This document shows positions 50,234 to 60,886 of a stretch of 64,000 bases of DNA, piece after piece; the first letter of the stretch is position 1, and every line of letters begins with the position of its first letter. The notes under the pieces are model-generated. The model worked only from the letters and a program-made list of their open reading frames with translations. It was not told the origin of the DNA and did no database searches. Origin of the DNA: Ovis canadensis (lineage: Eukaryota; Chordata; Mammalia; Artiodactyla; Bovidae); assembly GCF_042477335.2 (NCBI RefSeq), contig NC_091255.1:27320501-27384500 (forward strand), given 5' to 3'. A program made the translations under genes and the position numbers.

Positions 50234-51567
50234 GTTCAGTTCAGTTCAGTCGCTCAGTCGCTCAGTCATGTCCGACTCTTTGCGACCCCATGAATCACAG
50301 CACGCCAGGCCTCCCTGTCCATCACCAACTCCCGGAGTTCACTCAGACTCACGTCCATCGAGTCTGTGATGCCATCCAGCCATCTCATCCTCTGTCCTCC
50401 CCTTCTCCTCCTGCCCCCAATCCCTCCCAGCATCAGAGTCTTTTCCAATGAGTCAACTCTTCATATGAGGTGGCCAAAGTACTGAAGTTTCAGCTTTAGC
50501 ATCATTCCTTCCAAAGAAATCTCAGGGCTGATCTCCTTCAGAATGGACTGGTTGGATCTCCTTGCAGTCCAAGGGACTCTCAAGACTCTTCTCCAACACC
50601 ACAGTTCAAAAGCATCAACTCTTCGGCACTCTGCCTTCTTCACAGTCCAACTCTCACATCCATACAGGACCACAGGAAAAACCATAGCCTTGACTAGACA
50701 GACCTTAGTCGGCAAAGTAATGTCTCTGTTTTTGAATATACTATCTAGGTTTGTCATAACTTTTCTTCCAAGGAGTAAGCATTTTTTAATTTCATGGCTG
50801 CAATGACCATCTGCAGTGATTTTGAAGCCCCATAAAATAAAGTCTGACACTGTTTCCACTGTGAAGTGATGGGACCAGATGCCATGATCTTTGTTTTCTG
50901 AATGTTGAACTTTAGGCCAACTTTTTCACTCTCCTCTTTCACTTTCATCAAGAGGCTTTTTAGCTCCTCTTCACTTTCTGCCATAAGGGTGGTGTCATCT
51001 GCATATGTTATTGATATTTCTCCCAGCAATCTTGACTCCAGCTTTTGTTTCTTCCAGTCCAGTGTTTCTCATGATGTACTCTGCATATAAGTTAAATAAG
51101 CAGGGTGACAATATACAGCCTTGACGTACTCCTTTTCCTATTTGGAACCAGTCTGTTGTTCCATGTCCAGTTCTAACTGTTGCTTCCTGACCTGCATACA
51201 GATTTCTCAAGAGGCAGGTCACGTGGTCTGGTATGCCCATCTCTTTCAGAATTTTCCACAGTTTCTTGTGATCCACACAGTCAAAGGCTTTGGCATAGTC
51301 AATAAAGCAGAAATAGATGTTTTTCTGGAACGCTCTTGCTTTTTCGATGATCCAGCGGATGTTGGCAATTTGATCTCTGGTTCCTCTGCCTTTTCTAAAA
51401 CCAGCTTGAACATCAGGAAGTTTATGGTTCATGTATTACTGAAACCTGGCTTGGAGAATTTTGAGCATTACTTTACTAGCATGTGAGATGAGTGCAATTG
51501 TGTGGTAGTTTGAGCATTCTTTGGCATTGCCTTTCTTTGGAATTGGAATGAAAACTGACCTTTTCCG
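50234..51567 (-). mobile_element. BovB LINE, longest copy in the window
   Basis: Antisense BovB of about 1.33 kb, with its 3' terminus at the left (cagttcagttcagtcgctca) and its 5' truncation near 51567. It covers the reverse-transcriptase domain from before the fingers to the end of the ORF, plus 3' UTR. Full BovB elements are more than twice as long and include an endonuclease. Confidence 0.96.
50461..51567 (-). pseudogene. BovB reverse transcriptase, frameshifted
   Basis: The frame 51432 down to 50995 (145 codons) shows QAGFRKGRGTRDQI (residues 9-22), the motif-A block FIDYAKAFDCVD (residues 43-54) with its catalytic Asp, and a motif-B block GVRQGCILSPCLF from residue 102. Compared with the 23.6 kb copy, five bases (ctgag on the + strand) are missing at 51006/51007, just before the YADD codons (complement 50994-51005), which breaks the frame. 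YADD and the following thumb region continue in another frame to 50754, and a 132-codon segment (50859 down to 50461) carries the C-terminal part. Non-functional. Confidence 0.92.
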
Positions 51568-51655
51568 GTCCACACCCTCCCCCAAATGACTGAATAAGGA
51601 TATGCATTTTAATCCCAAATTCATGAGTGTGCCCACAAGGTGTGAGAAACTCATC

Positions 51656-52455
51656 TCTAACTGAGATGAGGAAGAAAGGGAGGATGGTGACTCAGGATCA
51701 GCTAGATGCTTGGGGAGGGACACCCACAGGAGGACTTTGACCTGGGTTTCATTGTCAGCAAGAGCACTTGTGTAGCAGCATAGGAAACCAATATTGTGTC
51801 TGGACCACTGGGCCCCAGGGCCCCTGGCTGGGAAGGATGTACTAAAAGACATTTTAGGATTTCTGCAAGTTCACTTCCTGTTCTGGGGGACTGCTGTCCC
51901 TGGATCCAGCTGCACTGGGGTGATCATGTCATAAACCATGTGATCCTAAACCCTCTGGCCTTAACTCATATAGTCATCTCAGGTCCCGTGGTAACTAATT
52001 CATGGTCTGGTTGGTGGCCTGACTTGTGGCCTGACTTGAATATATGAGCTGGGCCATCATATTCCTCTCCAGGGGGTTTAGGATGGTTATGGGGGTGGAG
52101 GTAGGCATTCTGGCAAGTTACAAAGAATTAAGGTTGGGTGGCGCTAATGGGCCATGTACATGCCTAAGGTATGAGGCAATGGAAACAGTGACTAAGCCGA
52201 GGAAATCGACCAGAGAAGAAAGTGGAAGAGGAATGGAGGCTTTATGGACACACCAAGGAAAGGGAAGGGGGTTGAGAAAGAGAAGGCGATGAGAGAACAG
52301 CCAGGTTCCTGCTCTTCCTGTAACCTGTATTTAGTTTTCTTCCAGGTACAAGTCTTTGATTCTAGCAATCAACAGACCCTTGACTAGAAGAGTAGTTGAG
52401 TTAATTCCTAATAGTTGAAACTGAGAAATCTGAGGCTATAATTCTTCTATTAGTG
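51656..52455. other. About 800 bases without a recognisable repeat
   Basis: Moderately GC-rich with a short near-tandem tggcctgacttg / tggcctgacttg at about 52014-52037. Frames of 82-83 codons at 51796-52292 are unrecognised. Confidence 0.5.
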
Positions 52456-52676
52456 GTGGCTCTTCCCAAGTGGTGCTAGTGGTGAAGAGCCTGCCTGGCA
52501 ACGCAGGAGACATAAGAGTCTGGGTTCTGTGCCTGGGTTGGGAACCCCTAGAAAAGGGCATGGCACCCCACTCCAGTATTCTTGCCTGGAGAATCCCAAG
52601 GCCAGAGGAGCCTGGCGGGCTACAGTCCATGGGATTGTACAGAGTCAGACAGGACTGAAGCGACTTAGCATGCACA
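52456..52676 (+). mobile_element. Bov-tA2 SINE
   Basis: Forward Bov-tA2: ggctcttcccaagtggtgct, tgggttctgtgcctgggttg, ggcaccccactccagtattc, ending gaagcgacttagcatgcac. Confidence 0.94.
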
Positions 52677-53675
52677 GAAGCTGGTAAGAATGAAACAAGT
52701 CAACTTTGGTGGGAAAAGATTGACCTCTGAGGACTGATGTCTGGGTGTTTGAGAACTTAGTTTAGTACTCATGTGTAGCCTAGAGATGACAACAATGTGT
52801 CTTATTTTCCCATTACTTGGTTTGTCTCTGTTTATCAAAACTGGAGGAAAATGTTCAAAATTTCAACAGAAAGCTCAGATTAGGGATATTGCCGGCTAAG
52901 CACTTATTTTGAGCTTGGATTATCCAAGTCAAATTTGCTAATAAGGCCTTAATTTGATCATGTTAGAGGAGATTAATTACGGAGATTTAAAATAATACTT
53001 TTGTAGCAGTATTGGCTTGAACCTAACTGTGTCCCTCACTGGGCTTTTTACACGTGTGTGACCTGACTACAGGAGTGGGGTAGTGCGAGTGGGGGCTCTG
53101 AAGGAGCTGTTCTTGGGACTCCACTGGCATAGAATTGTTGCAAAGAAGCATGAACTTTGTTGTGCCAGTGGAGGAAGACTTGTGAAGGCAGTGTTGATCT
53201 GAGTGCTAGGGAGAGCAGGGCTTCAAAGATGCTGAAAGAGCTGTCATCCCTAAGACATCTGGAACATTAGGGCACAAACCTAATTGTTATGATGTCTGGG
53301 TGACATTGACACATGACAAAAAATGGAAAAGAGTTTCCTCCACTTCAGCGGCAGAGCCTCACGTGGGCCTCTGGGCACTGAGGGCAGCAGTATGGCTCAG
53401 ACACCCCAAGCCTGCTGGGCGGTCTACCTTTTGTCTTAATCTACATTTTATTTTGCTTTAAGTTGGCTCTTATGTGTCATGGGACCTTGCTTTGTTCAAA
53501 GTCTGCATGTTTAAACTCTTGCCCAACACTTGGTTACGTTTTTCAACTCATGATGTCATGCATATCCCAAATCTCTACTTGTCTACTCATGTCCAACAGG
53601 ACTTACTGTAGTGATCTATTACCTGGTCTTCCTGCTGCCATTTTTGCTTTCCCACATTCTGTGCAAAAAACTGGT
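52677..53675. other. About 1 kb without a recognisable repeat
   Basis: No family assigned and no convincing coding frame. A fair candidate for conserved-element screening. Confidence 0.5.
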
Positions 53676-54727
53676 GCTTAAAGAGATGGAAACTTCTTAA
53701 AGAGCTGGGAATACCAGACCAACTCACCTGCCTCCTGAGAAACCTGTATGCAGGTCAAAAAGCAAAGGTTAGAACCAGACATGGGACAATGGACTGGTTC
53801 AAAATCGGGAAAGGAGTACCTCAAGGCTGTATGTTGTCATCCTGTTTATTTAACTTGTATGCAGAGTACATCATGTGAAATGCTGGGCTGGATAAACCTT
53901 AAGCTGGAAAAAAAATTGCTGGGAGAATATCAATAACTTCAGATATGCAGATGACACCACCCTTATGGTAGAAAACAAACAAGAATTAAAGAGCTTCTTG
54001 ATAACGGTGAAAGAAGGGAGTGAAAAAAGCTGGTTAAAACTCAACATTCAAAAAACGAAGATCATGGCATCCAGTCCCATCATTCCCTGACAAATAGACG
54101 GGGAAGCAATGGAAACAGTGACAGACTTTATTTTCTTGGGCTCCAAATTCTCTGCAGATGATGACTGCAGCCATGAAATTAAAAGATGCTTATTCCTTGG
54201 GAGAAAAGCTGTGACAAACCTAGACAGCAGATTAAAAAGCAGAGACATTACTTTGCCAACAAAGGCCCATATAGTCAAATCGATGGTTTTTCTAGTAGTC
54301 ATGTATGGATATGAGGGGTGGACCATGAAGAAAGCTGAGCGCCAAAGAATTGACGCTTCTGAACTGTGGTGTTGCAGAAGACTCTTGAGAGTCCCTTGGA
54401 CTGCAAGGAGATCAAACCAGTCCATCCTAAAGGAAATCAGTCCTGAATATTCATTGAAAGGACTGATGCTGAAGCTGAAACTCCAATACTTTGACTACCT
54501 GATGTGAAGAACTGACTCATTAGAAAAGACCCTGAGGTTGGGAAAGATTGAAGGCAGGAGGAGAAGGGGACGACAGAGGATAAGATGGTTGGGTGGCATC
54601 ATGGACTCAATGGACATGAGTTTGAGCAAGCTCAGGGAGATGGTGAAGGCCAGGGAAGTCTGTGTGCTGCAGGCCATGGGGTCGCAAAGAGTCAGACACA
54701 ACTAAGTTACTGAACAGCAACAACAAC
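53676..54727 (+). mobile_element. BovB LINE, 5'-truncated
   Basis: Forward BovB of about 1.05 kb from the reverse-transcriptase region (accagaccaactcacctgcc, ggaaaggagtacctcaaggc) to the 3' terminus of the CAACAACAAC type (about 54727). More diverged than the copies at 23.5 and 50.2 kb. Confidence 0.95.
53700..54507 (+). pseudogene. BovB reverse transcriptase remnant
   Basis: Motif B (GVPQGCMLSSCLF-like) is readable near 53815-53850 and YADD is intact at 53944-53955, but stops (for example TGA at 53876-53878) and shifts separate the pieces. The longest remaining segment is 132 codons at 54109-54507, covering the region after the thumb. Confidence 0.88.
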
Positions 54728-54779
54728 ATTCTGTGTTCAGCAGAATAGTCGGTGGGAACTTTTACAAATGGAAACCTCT

Positions 54780-55265
54780 TACTATTCCAATGTCCTCCCG
54801 TCATCCTTAGCAAAGACCAAACCCCTCCCCTGCGTGGTCTGGCCCCTCCCTGCTTCTGACATCCCCTGCTTCTGCTCTCCTGCTGGTTTCACTCCACCCC
54901 TGTGGACTTTCTCAAACACTTTGAGCTCCTCCAAGCATTTGTGGAAACGGGTCCAGCTGCCGGGGATCTTCCTTCTGTCCACTCACATGCTATCTTCATT
55001 GCAAAGCCTCTCCTGATCCCTCTGTCTAAAATGGCTATCTCTCTGCTGAAGCCACTTTCTGCCACCTCTTCACGTTTGTGTTGTCATCAACTGTGTCGCT
55101 ATTTAGAATGTCCGTGTGTCTGTTTCTTCTTTATTTATTGCCTTCCTCCCTCTAGAACAATGAGAGCTTCATGACAGCAGGGCCCTCATCTACTTCATCC
55201 ACTGCTGTAATGCCAGCACCTAGAACAGTTCTGGGGACACAGCAGGAGCTCAATAAACAGGCATG
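54780..55265 (+). mobile_element. L2 LINE 3' end, well preserved
   Basis: Forward L2: tgcgtggtctggcccctccc, cactttgagctcctccaagc, tctcctgatccctctgtcta, agaacaatgagagcttcatg, acagcagggccctcatctac and cctagaacagttctggggac to gctcaataaac. This is the best L2 copy here. Frames of 66-90 codons lie in it by chance. Confidence 0.85.
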
Positions 55266-55516
55266 GAAAGCACAAGTGAACTCCTTCCTATGTCCAGTTG
55301 CACACTGACTATTTAGACTGCAGGCCTACATTTGCTCCTCTGGCTGTGGAGGCTCCCCTTTTACACCTGTATATACTTGCTTCTGGAAATTCTGCCAAAC
55401 TACTCAGATCAAGCCTCATGCCTGGAATTTTCTCTAGTCTCAGAAGAGGAAAGTTAATGGAAGGCTGACTTGGTACATTGAGATTTTGTTGATCGAAATG
55501 ACCACCTCCTATTCCG

Positions 55517-55713
55517 TGGACTTCCCTGGTAGCTCAGTTGGTGAAGAATCTGCCTGCAGTGCAGGAGACCTGGGTTCGATCCCTGGGTTGGGAAGATCTC
55601 CTGGAGAAGGGAATGGCAACCTACTCCAGTATTCTTGCTTGGAAAATTCTAAGGACAGAGGAGGCTGGCGGGCTACCGTCATGGGGTCACAAGGGACATG
55701 ACTTAGTGACTAA
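55517..55713 (+). mobile_element. Bov-tA SINE with TSD
   Basis: Forward Bov-tA with intact B box GGTTCGATCC at 55573-55582. accacctcctattccg at 55501-55516 and accaccacctattccg at 55714-55729 form a 16-base TSD with one mismatch. Low divergence suggests a relatively young copy. Confidence 0.95.
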
Positions 55714-55729
55714 ACCACCACCTATTCCG

Positions 55730-56213
55730 CACCCATCTGACTGCAGGGAAATCCTGTCTACCAGCCCTTGGCTCTGTCTTGCACCTTTCCACATGCTGAC
55801 TTTGTTTTCTACAGCAACAGGCCTGTTTGCTGGCAGCACCTGGGCCTCAAGGAGGAGGTCACTGCCAGCCCGGTGCTGCTTCTCTCTCCTAAGCTACCAT
55901 CTGAAAACTCCTGGGGGAGGTCTAACCTGATCTGTGTCACGTGTCCACCCTGCACCAGACAGCTGTCGCAGGGAGGCTGCATCCCACAACCCACCACTCG
56001 GGTCTGCTCCTGGGTCTCAGGGCTATTTTTGGAGAAGGGGGGATTGTTGTGAACTGGGAATCTGTTCCAATCTGTGTCTCTTACAGGGGCCCTCCAGCCT
56101 TGACAGATAGGTCTCAGAGTGGATAACTGACACAAACTGAGCCAGTAAGAATTCCTCTCTTAAAATTTTGGAATATAAATTAGTGTAGAACAAATCAACT
56201 TTGCTGAGGCATA
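55730..56213. other. No recognisable repeat
   Basis: About 480 bases, moderately GC-rich. Overlapping frames of 61-108 codons on both strands are unrecognised. A ttgttttctacag polypyrimidine-AG at 55802-55814 would suit a 3' splice site, but no partner site or conserved frame supports an exon. Confidence 0.45.
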
Positions 56214-56420
56214 TTATTGTTTAGCTGCTAAATCGTGTTCGACTCTGCGACTCCATGGCCTGTAGCCCACCAGGCTCCTCTGTCAGTGGGATTTTCCCAG
56301 GCAAGAATACTGGAGTAGGTTGCCATTTCCTTCTCCAGGGGATCTTCTCAACTGAGGGACTGAACCCATGTCTCCTGCACTGCAGGTGGATTCTTTACCA
56401 CTGAAGTACCAAGGAAGCCC
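56214..56420 (-). mobile_element. Bov-tA SINE
   Basis: Reverse Bov-tA: tagctgctaaatcgtgttcg, aggcaagaatactggagtag, ttctcaactgagggactgaa, ending gaagtaccaaggaagccc. Confidence 0.93.
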
Positions 56421-56705
56421 TTTGTGGAGGCATAATTTACATATAATAAAACACACCCATCTTAAATTCAATGAGTTTTGACAAACGTACACATCCATGA
56501 AATTATCACCATAATCAAGATATAGAATATTTTAATAGCCCCCCAAGTCCCCTCATGCCCCTTTGTAATCAATTCCTTCGCATCATACCTAGGCAAACAC
56601 TCAAATCTGTTTTCTGCCACTATAACTGAGTTGGGCAATTTCTAGAATTTTGTATAAATGGAACCACACTGAATGTATTCCTCCGTGTCTGGCTTTTATC
56701 ATTTG
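56421..56705 (-). mobile_element. Old L1 (L1M-type) 3' UTR, antisense
   Basis: gaggcataatttacatataa, ttcaatgagttttgacaaac, ccatgaaattatcaccataa and ttgtataaatggaaccacac in the L1M order. Same family as at 6.8 and 38.8 kb. Confidence 0.8.
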
Positions 56706-56889
56706 GCACCGGGCCTGAGAAATATCTGCATGCTGGTGCATCTATCAGTAATCTGTAGAACACCTAGTTTGGTTACAAAGTAATAACAGAGAAGAATGAA
56801 GCCGAGATACCAAGGGAAGAAGTGATGGACGGCCACAGGGTCTAGAAGGGCTAGAGAGTAACCTCCGAGCCTGGTTCTAAAAAAAAAAC

Positions 56890-57130
56890 TTAAAAAACCA
56901 CCACCACTAATCAGGAAAGTACAGTATTATCTCATTTATCAAAACAAAGGGGTGGAAAAACAATCCCATACATGAGTGTATTTGTCTAGGCAAAGGCTGG
57001 AAAGATATATACAAAGGGATTAACTGTGGTTATCTCTAGGTGGTGGGATTATGGGTCTTTAAAAATATTATTTTTGCTTATCGAAGTTTAAAATTTTCTA
57101 TCATCAACAAAGGTTATTTTTACTTTAAGG
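56890..57130 (+). mobile_element. Ancient repeat remnant, family not named
   Basis: aggctggaaagatatataca, taactgtggttatctctagg and tggtgggattatgggtcttt match a phrase set common in mammalian genomes. I recognise the set but not its family name. Confidence 0.45.
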
Positions 57131-58667
57131 GGAAAAAAAGTATCTTTATTTTCAAATGTGCAGCTTTGGAAATCAGGCTGGGAAACTTCTCAAATGCTTG
57201 ACATTTTTAAATGATGGGAACTGCTCCTAGCTACATTTCAAACCTCTGATGTGGCAGTTACAGCTCTGCGGCTGTTGTTTAAAAGCAGACTTCTGAAACA
57301 AGATCATTTCTGACTAAGTATGCACTAAGCTCAGTTTTGTTGAAGGCCCTCTTAAGTCATCTCAAATTCTGACTGTTCTGTTTGCGGGCCAAAACCTTAA
57401 CCCAGCTATCCTTGTGATCCTTAAGCCTGTGGTCAAGTGGAAAGGACTGTGCTTCCCATCATTCTTAGGATGTGGGCCAGAAAATTCACTTGTGGTGGTT
57501 GTGAAAATGCAGATTCTTGATCTGCACTGTGGATTTATTGACCCACAGTCTTTGGGAGTGGAGTTCAGACGGTGACTTTTAACAATAGCCAATAAAGGAT
57601 AATGAAAGTCAAAAAAAAAAAATAGCCAATCAGGCTATTGTGAGACACACTCAAGTATGAGTCAGTGTGTTCATTTCGGACCAAATAAGCTTAATATCTC
57701 CCTTCCACAGGCGTCCTAGGACCTCCATGTCTACCTAGCTGATCCTCACCTCAGCTCTGCCTCTGTTCCCAGGACCAGTCCTAACCTCAGGCGGAAGAGA
57801 ATAGAACTGGAATGGTGCTGTTTTATTTCAAAGAACTGTGTTCTTTGCTTTTTGGGGATGTTTATTTTCTCTTGGGAATCCGACCACCACCGCCCCTACT
57901 CCTGAAATCTGGGGCCTTCATGGTATTCTTGCTGTCTGGGGACCTCTTAATGTCTAACTTGGTTGGCTGCCTGCCTTCATGGGCATCCTGTTATGGCCTA
58001 CCCTGGGGTTCTATTGTTTTGTGATGCCTGTCACCTGGGAGACCCTGCTAATTTGGTGACTGCCCTCCAGACTGACCCTCCTCTGTTTGTGCTCGTATCT
58101 GGATCTTCTCCCGCCTCTCCATCCATCCACTTCTACTGCTGGGCTTTGTTCTGTGCTGGTGACTGGGCTTATTTCTAGAGGCAAGTGCCATTCTGCTCGC
58201 TGGATCCCCAAAGATGACGTGAGGAGATTAGCTATAATGACTCAGGTTTCTCTTGGGCTTATTCCTCTAAATTCAGCAATGGAGGTTGAACGCGTTGAGT
58301 CTTCTTGAGTCTCAGTAGAGCTGTTTCTAATTAGGATCAGAGAATTTTCTGTGTGCTGCCTTATCTGTACTCACCTTGTCTTCATTTAAAGTGTTGACTC
58401 ACTGAATTTATCCTCAAGGATAGAAATAGTCAGTAGTACACTAATGATCTATTACTACAATATCTATATCATATTTAAAATTCAAATGGTGGTGGGTTTT
58501 TTTTTTAAGTTAGCTTGATCAAAGTCCTCTACTTCAGAATCGATAGCCTCTTTGAAGTCTTAGAAACACTTAAAAATGGTTAAAACTCAAATTCAGAATT
58601 TTGATTACTTGAAAAGCCTTATCAATTTCCAAGTTGCCAGAGTTACCAAGATAAGAATTTAGGGTTT
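57131..58667. other. 1.5 kb mostly without repeats
   Basis: Contains the short retroposon-like micro-insertion at 57594-57620 and otherwise no family I recognise. Frames of 60-76 codons on both strands are unrecognised, including one at 57812-58024 rich in hydrophobic residues, which I regard as chance. Confidence 0.45.
57584..57630 (+). repeat. 27-base micro-insertion with poly-A and TSD
   Basis: aatagccaat at 57584-57593 recurs exactly at 57621-57630. The 27 bases between are aaaggataatgaaagtc followed by A10 (A12 counting the start of the second copy). This is the layout of a retroposed insert cut to 17 bases plus its tail. Confidence 0.7.
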
Positions 58668-58860
58668 GGGGACTTCCCTGGTGGACCAGTGGCTAAGACT
58701 CCATGCTCCCAATTCAGGAGGCCTGGGTTTGATCCTTAGGTACGGAACTAGATTCCACAAGCTGCAATTAAGAGTTCCTGTGCTGCAACTGAACATTCTG
58801 CATGCTGCAACTAAGACCTGGCAGAGTCAAATATATATATTATATATATAATATATACTT
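58668..58860 (+). mobile_element. CHR-2 SINE with TSD and TA-rich tail
   Basis: Forward CHR-2 (gggacttccctggtggacca, gtttgatccttaggtacgga, catgctgcaactaagacctg), ending in a TA repeat at 58830-58857 instead of the A-rich tail. aatttagggttt at 58656-58667 and aatttagggctt at 58861-58872 form a 12-base TSD with one mismatch. Confidence 0.93.
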
Positions 58861-58959
58861 AATTTAGGGCTTTGCTTACAGAAATACAGTGTACTTGAAT
58901 TACTAATACTAGAGAGTCATTAGAAAATCTGGAGTTCTGAGATACGGAAGATTGTGTTT

Positions 58960-59330
58960 TTCAAAGATGACCACACAATATCTCCCACCTCATGTACCCC
59001 TCTCCCCTCAAGTAGCTTTCTTGCATTCTCCTCCCCCTAAAATTGGTCTGGTCTTCATGACTTCTTGAACTATAGACTTTGGCAGACGTGACATTCTGGG
59101 ACTTTCAAGGACAGGTCATAAGAAGCTTTGCACTTCCACCCAGGTCTCCTGAAATGCTTGCTCTGGTGCAAGTCAGCCACCAAGTAAGAAAGCCAACGTT
59201 CCTGAAACAGCCATGTTGTGAGGAAGCCCAATCTAGGCACATGGAGAGAGACAACCGTGCTACCCAGCCCCTATCTGCTCCAGCCGTCCCAGCCTGGGCA
59301 CCAAACATGTGACTGAAGTCACCATCTTGA
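58960..59330 (+). mobile_element. MLT1-type (MaLR) LTR remnant
   Basis: caaagatgaccacacaatat, ctttggcagacgtgacattc, ccatgttgtgaggaagccca, gagagacaaccgtgctaccc, cagccgtcccagcctgggca and acatgtgactgaagtcacca occur in the order expected of an MLT1-like LTR. Old and diverged. Confidence 0.5.
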
Positions 59331-59915
59331 GCATGAGTTAACAAGGAATCTAGGCATACTTCGAACAGTTGTTTCTGTTTGTTGTTCTGGCTAGTCAAAG
59401 GTTGTGTCATGGGCAATTGTGGCCTTAAGGAGAGTCCTGAGTCTCCAGAATGGCAAGTGTTTTCAGTTTAAGTGTTTTGATATGTTTCCTGCCCCTTCAA
59501 GAGTTTCTATGCTGCGGGATTGCTGGCTGACTTGGCAGCAGCTGTTCCCACACATCCGTGGCTGGTTGTCAGGAAGATTCAGATGCTGATGGACATAATG
59601 GACTGGAAAATACCAGCCAGTTTTTTGCAACATAAATCCACGCTTTTCTTGGCTCTCCTGGGATTCTTCTCTGCTTTACCATCAGCCATATGGAATTCTG
59701 CTGTTGTTCAAACCAGAAAGCTGAGAGAGGGTTTGATTGCACACAGGAGAGATCACGTTGCACTGAGAAGATTTCTGATACTATCACTGAGGTCATGGGG
59801 AAACTGTCCTGCAAAATGCAGCTAAGCTAGGGCCATTCCTGAAGGACAGCCTTTAGAAGCACTCCTTCAGCCCTATCTGGCTTTAACCATTGAGGCTACA
59901 GCTTGAGGATTCACT
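59331..59915. other. No recognisable repeat; 101-codon frame
   Basis: About 585 bases. A 101-codon + strand frame at 59520-59825 starts with ATG but shows no domain, and an 81-codon frame opposes it. I cannot support a gene. Confidence 0.45.
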
Positions 59916-60133
59916 GAAATGGAAGTGTAGTTGCTCAGTCGTGTCTGACTCTTTTAGGACCCCATGGACTGTAGCTCGCCAGGCTCCTCTGTCCACAAGA
60001 TTTTTTCAGACAAGAATACTGAAGTGGGTTGCCATTCCCTTCTCCAGGGGATCTTCCCAATCCAGAGATCAAACCCAGGTCTCCTGAATTGCAGGCAGAT
60101 TTTTTTTACTGTCTGAGCCACCAGAGAAGCCCA
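59916..60133 (-). mobile_element. Bov-tA SINE with TSD
   Basis: Reverse Bov-tA: gtagttgctcagtcgtgtct, gacaagaatactgaagtggg, ttcccaatccagagatcaaa, ending ccaccagagaagccca. aggattcact at 59906-59915 recurs at 60134-60143. Confidence 0.95.
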
Positions 60134-60143
60134 AGGATTCACT

Positions 60144-60429
60144 AAGGCCACACAATGAACAAAAATACGTACTTCCTAATTCAGGAATAACCACAGAGGG
60201 ACCACTTGAAGTTTCTAGGCCCATTGGTCTAACACAGACAACTTTGCAAAATAACACAACAATTCTGCTGTTGCTTGAGGAGGCTAGGCTGTTAGATATT
60301 GCAGGGGAGAGGGTGTTGGGATCCCTGTTAGTATCTGCATCCTAAAGTATTTCTTTAGTCACAGTCTTTTGTAACTTTTTGAGGCAGTAGATGGGGTTAG
60401 CTAGTGTAGAAAGGATTAGCTCAGGGTTG
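60144..60429. other. No recognisable feature
   Basis: About 290 bases separating two oppositely oriented Bov-tA copies. Nothing identified. Confidence 0.5.
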
Positions 60430-60439
60430 CTTTTTGCCT

Positions 60440-60633
60440 TTCAGTGGTAAAGAATCCACCTGCCAATGCAGGAGATGCTGGTTCAATCCCTGGGTCGGGA
60501 AGATCCCCTGGAGAAGGAAATGGCAACCCACTCCAATATTCTTGCCTGGGGAATCCCATGGACAGAGGAGTCTGGCAGGCTATAGTCCATGGGATCACAA
60601 ACGAGTTGGACATGACCTAGCGACTAAACAACA
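60440..60633 (+). mobile_element. Bov-tA SINE with TSD
   Basis: Forward Bov-tA (ttcagtggtaaagaatccac through cctagcgactaaacaaca). ctttttgcct at 60430-60439 recurs at 60634-60643. The first bases of the tRNA-like head are missing. Confidence 0.95.
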
Positions 60634-60886
60634 CTTTTTGCCTCAGTGCAGGCTATTGTTGAAAGACCATCCACACCCATTTAATGCTGTGCCAGGGCAG
60701 CAGAGAACACACAAAAAAGCTCTTATTAAACTTTGTTCCTAGCTCCCACCAGTGTTTACTGGGAAGATTGTGGCAACAGAGACAATCTCTAGCCAGCAGT
60801 TTCTTGGCTTGGGGATTCAGAAAAAATAATTTGCTTGGAAAATAATGCAATAATGGAGGAGAAAAAAAAAGGGGTCTCTTTTTCCC

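Larger units (their letters stand above)
50148..51655 (+). mobile_element. MER5A-type hAT remnant split by BovB
   Basis: Left part 50148-50231 (gcagaagcattggtgccccc, gcttgtcgaaaatgcaaaat) and right part 51571-51655 (caaatgactgaataaggata, tgcattttaatcccaaattc, gtgagaaactc) join into the order of a MER5A element. The BovB between them is therefore younger. Confidence 0.6.

Noticed and set aside
55573-55582. B-box GGTTCGATCC as a real tRNA gene
   Set aside because: The flanks do not fold as a complete tRNA and the sequence is the tRNA-like head of Bov-tA. The same holds for 5334-5343, 18555-18564, 37056-37065 and 40853-40862.
55802-55814. Polypyrimidine tract plus AG as a 3' splice site
   Set aside because: Such sites occur often by chance; no downstream conserved frame or donor was found.
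57812-58024. Hydrophobic 70-codon frame that could suggest a small membrane protein
   Set aside because: Leucine-rich reading of T/C-rich DNA. No recognised family, and adjacent frames are equally open.
59520-59825. 101-codon + strand frame
   Set aside because: Plausible length but opposed by an 81-codon frame and lacking any recognised motif.
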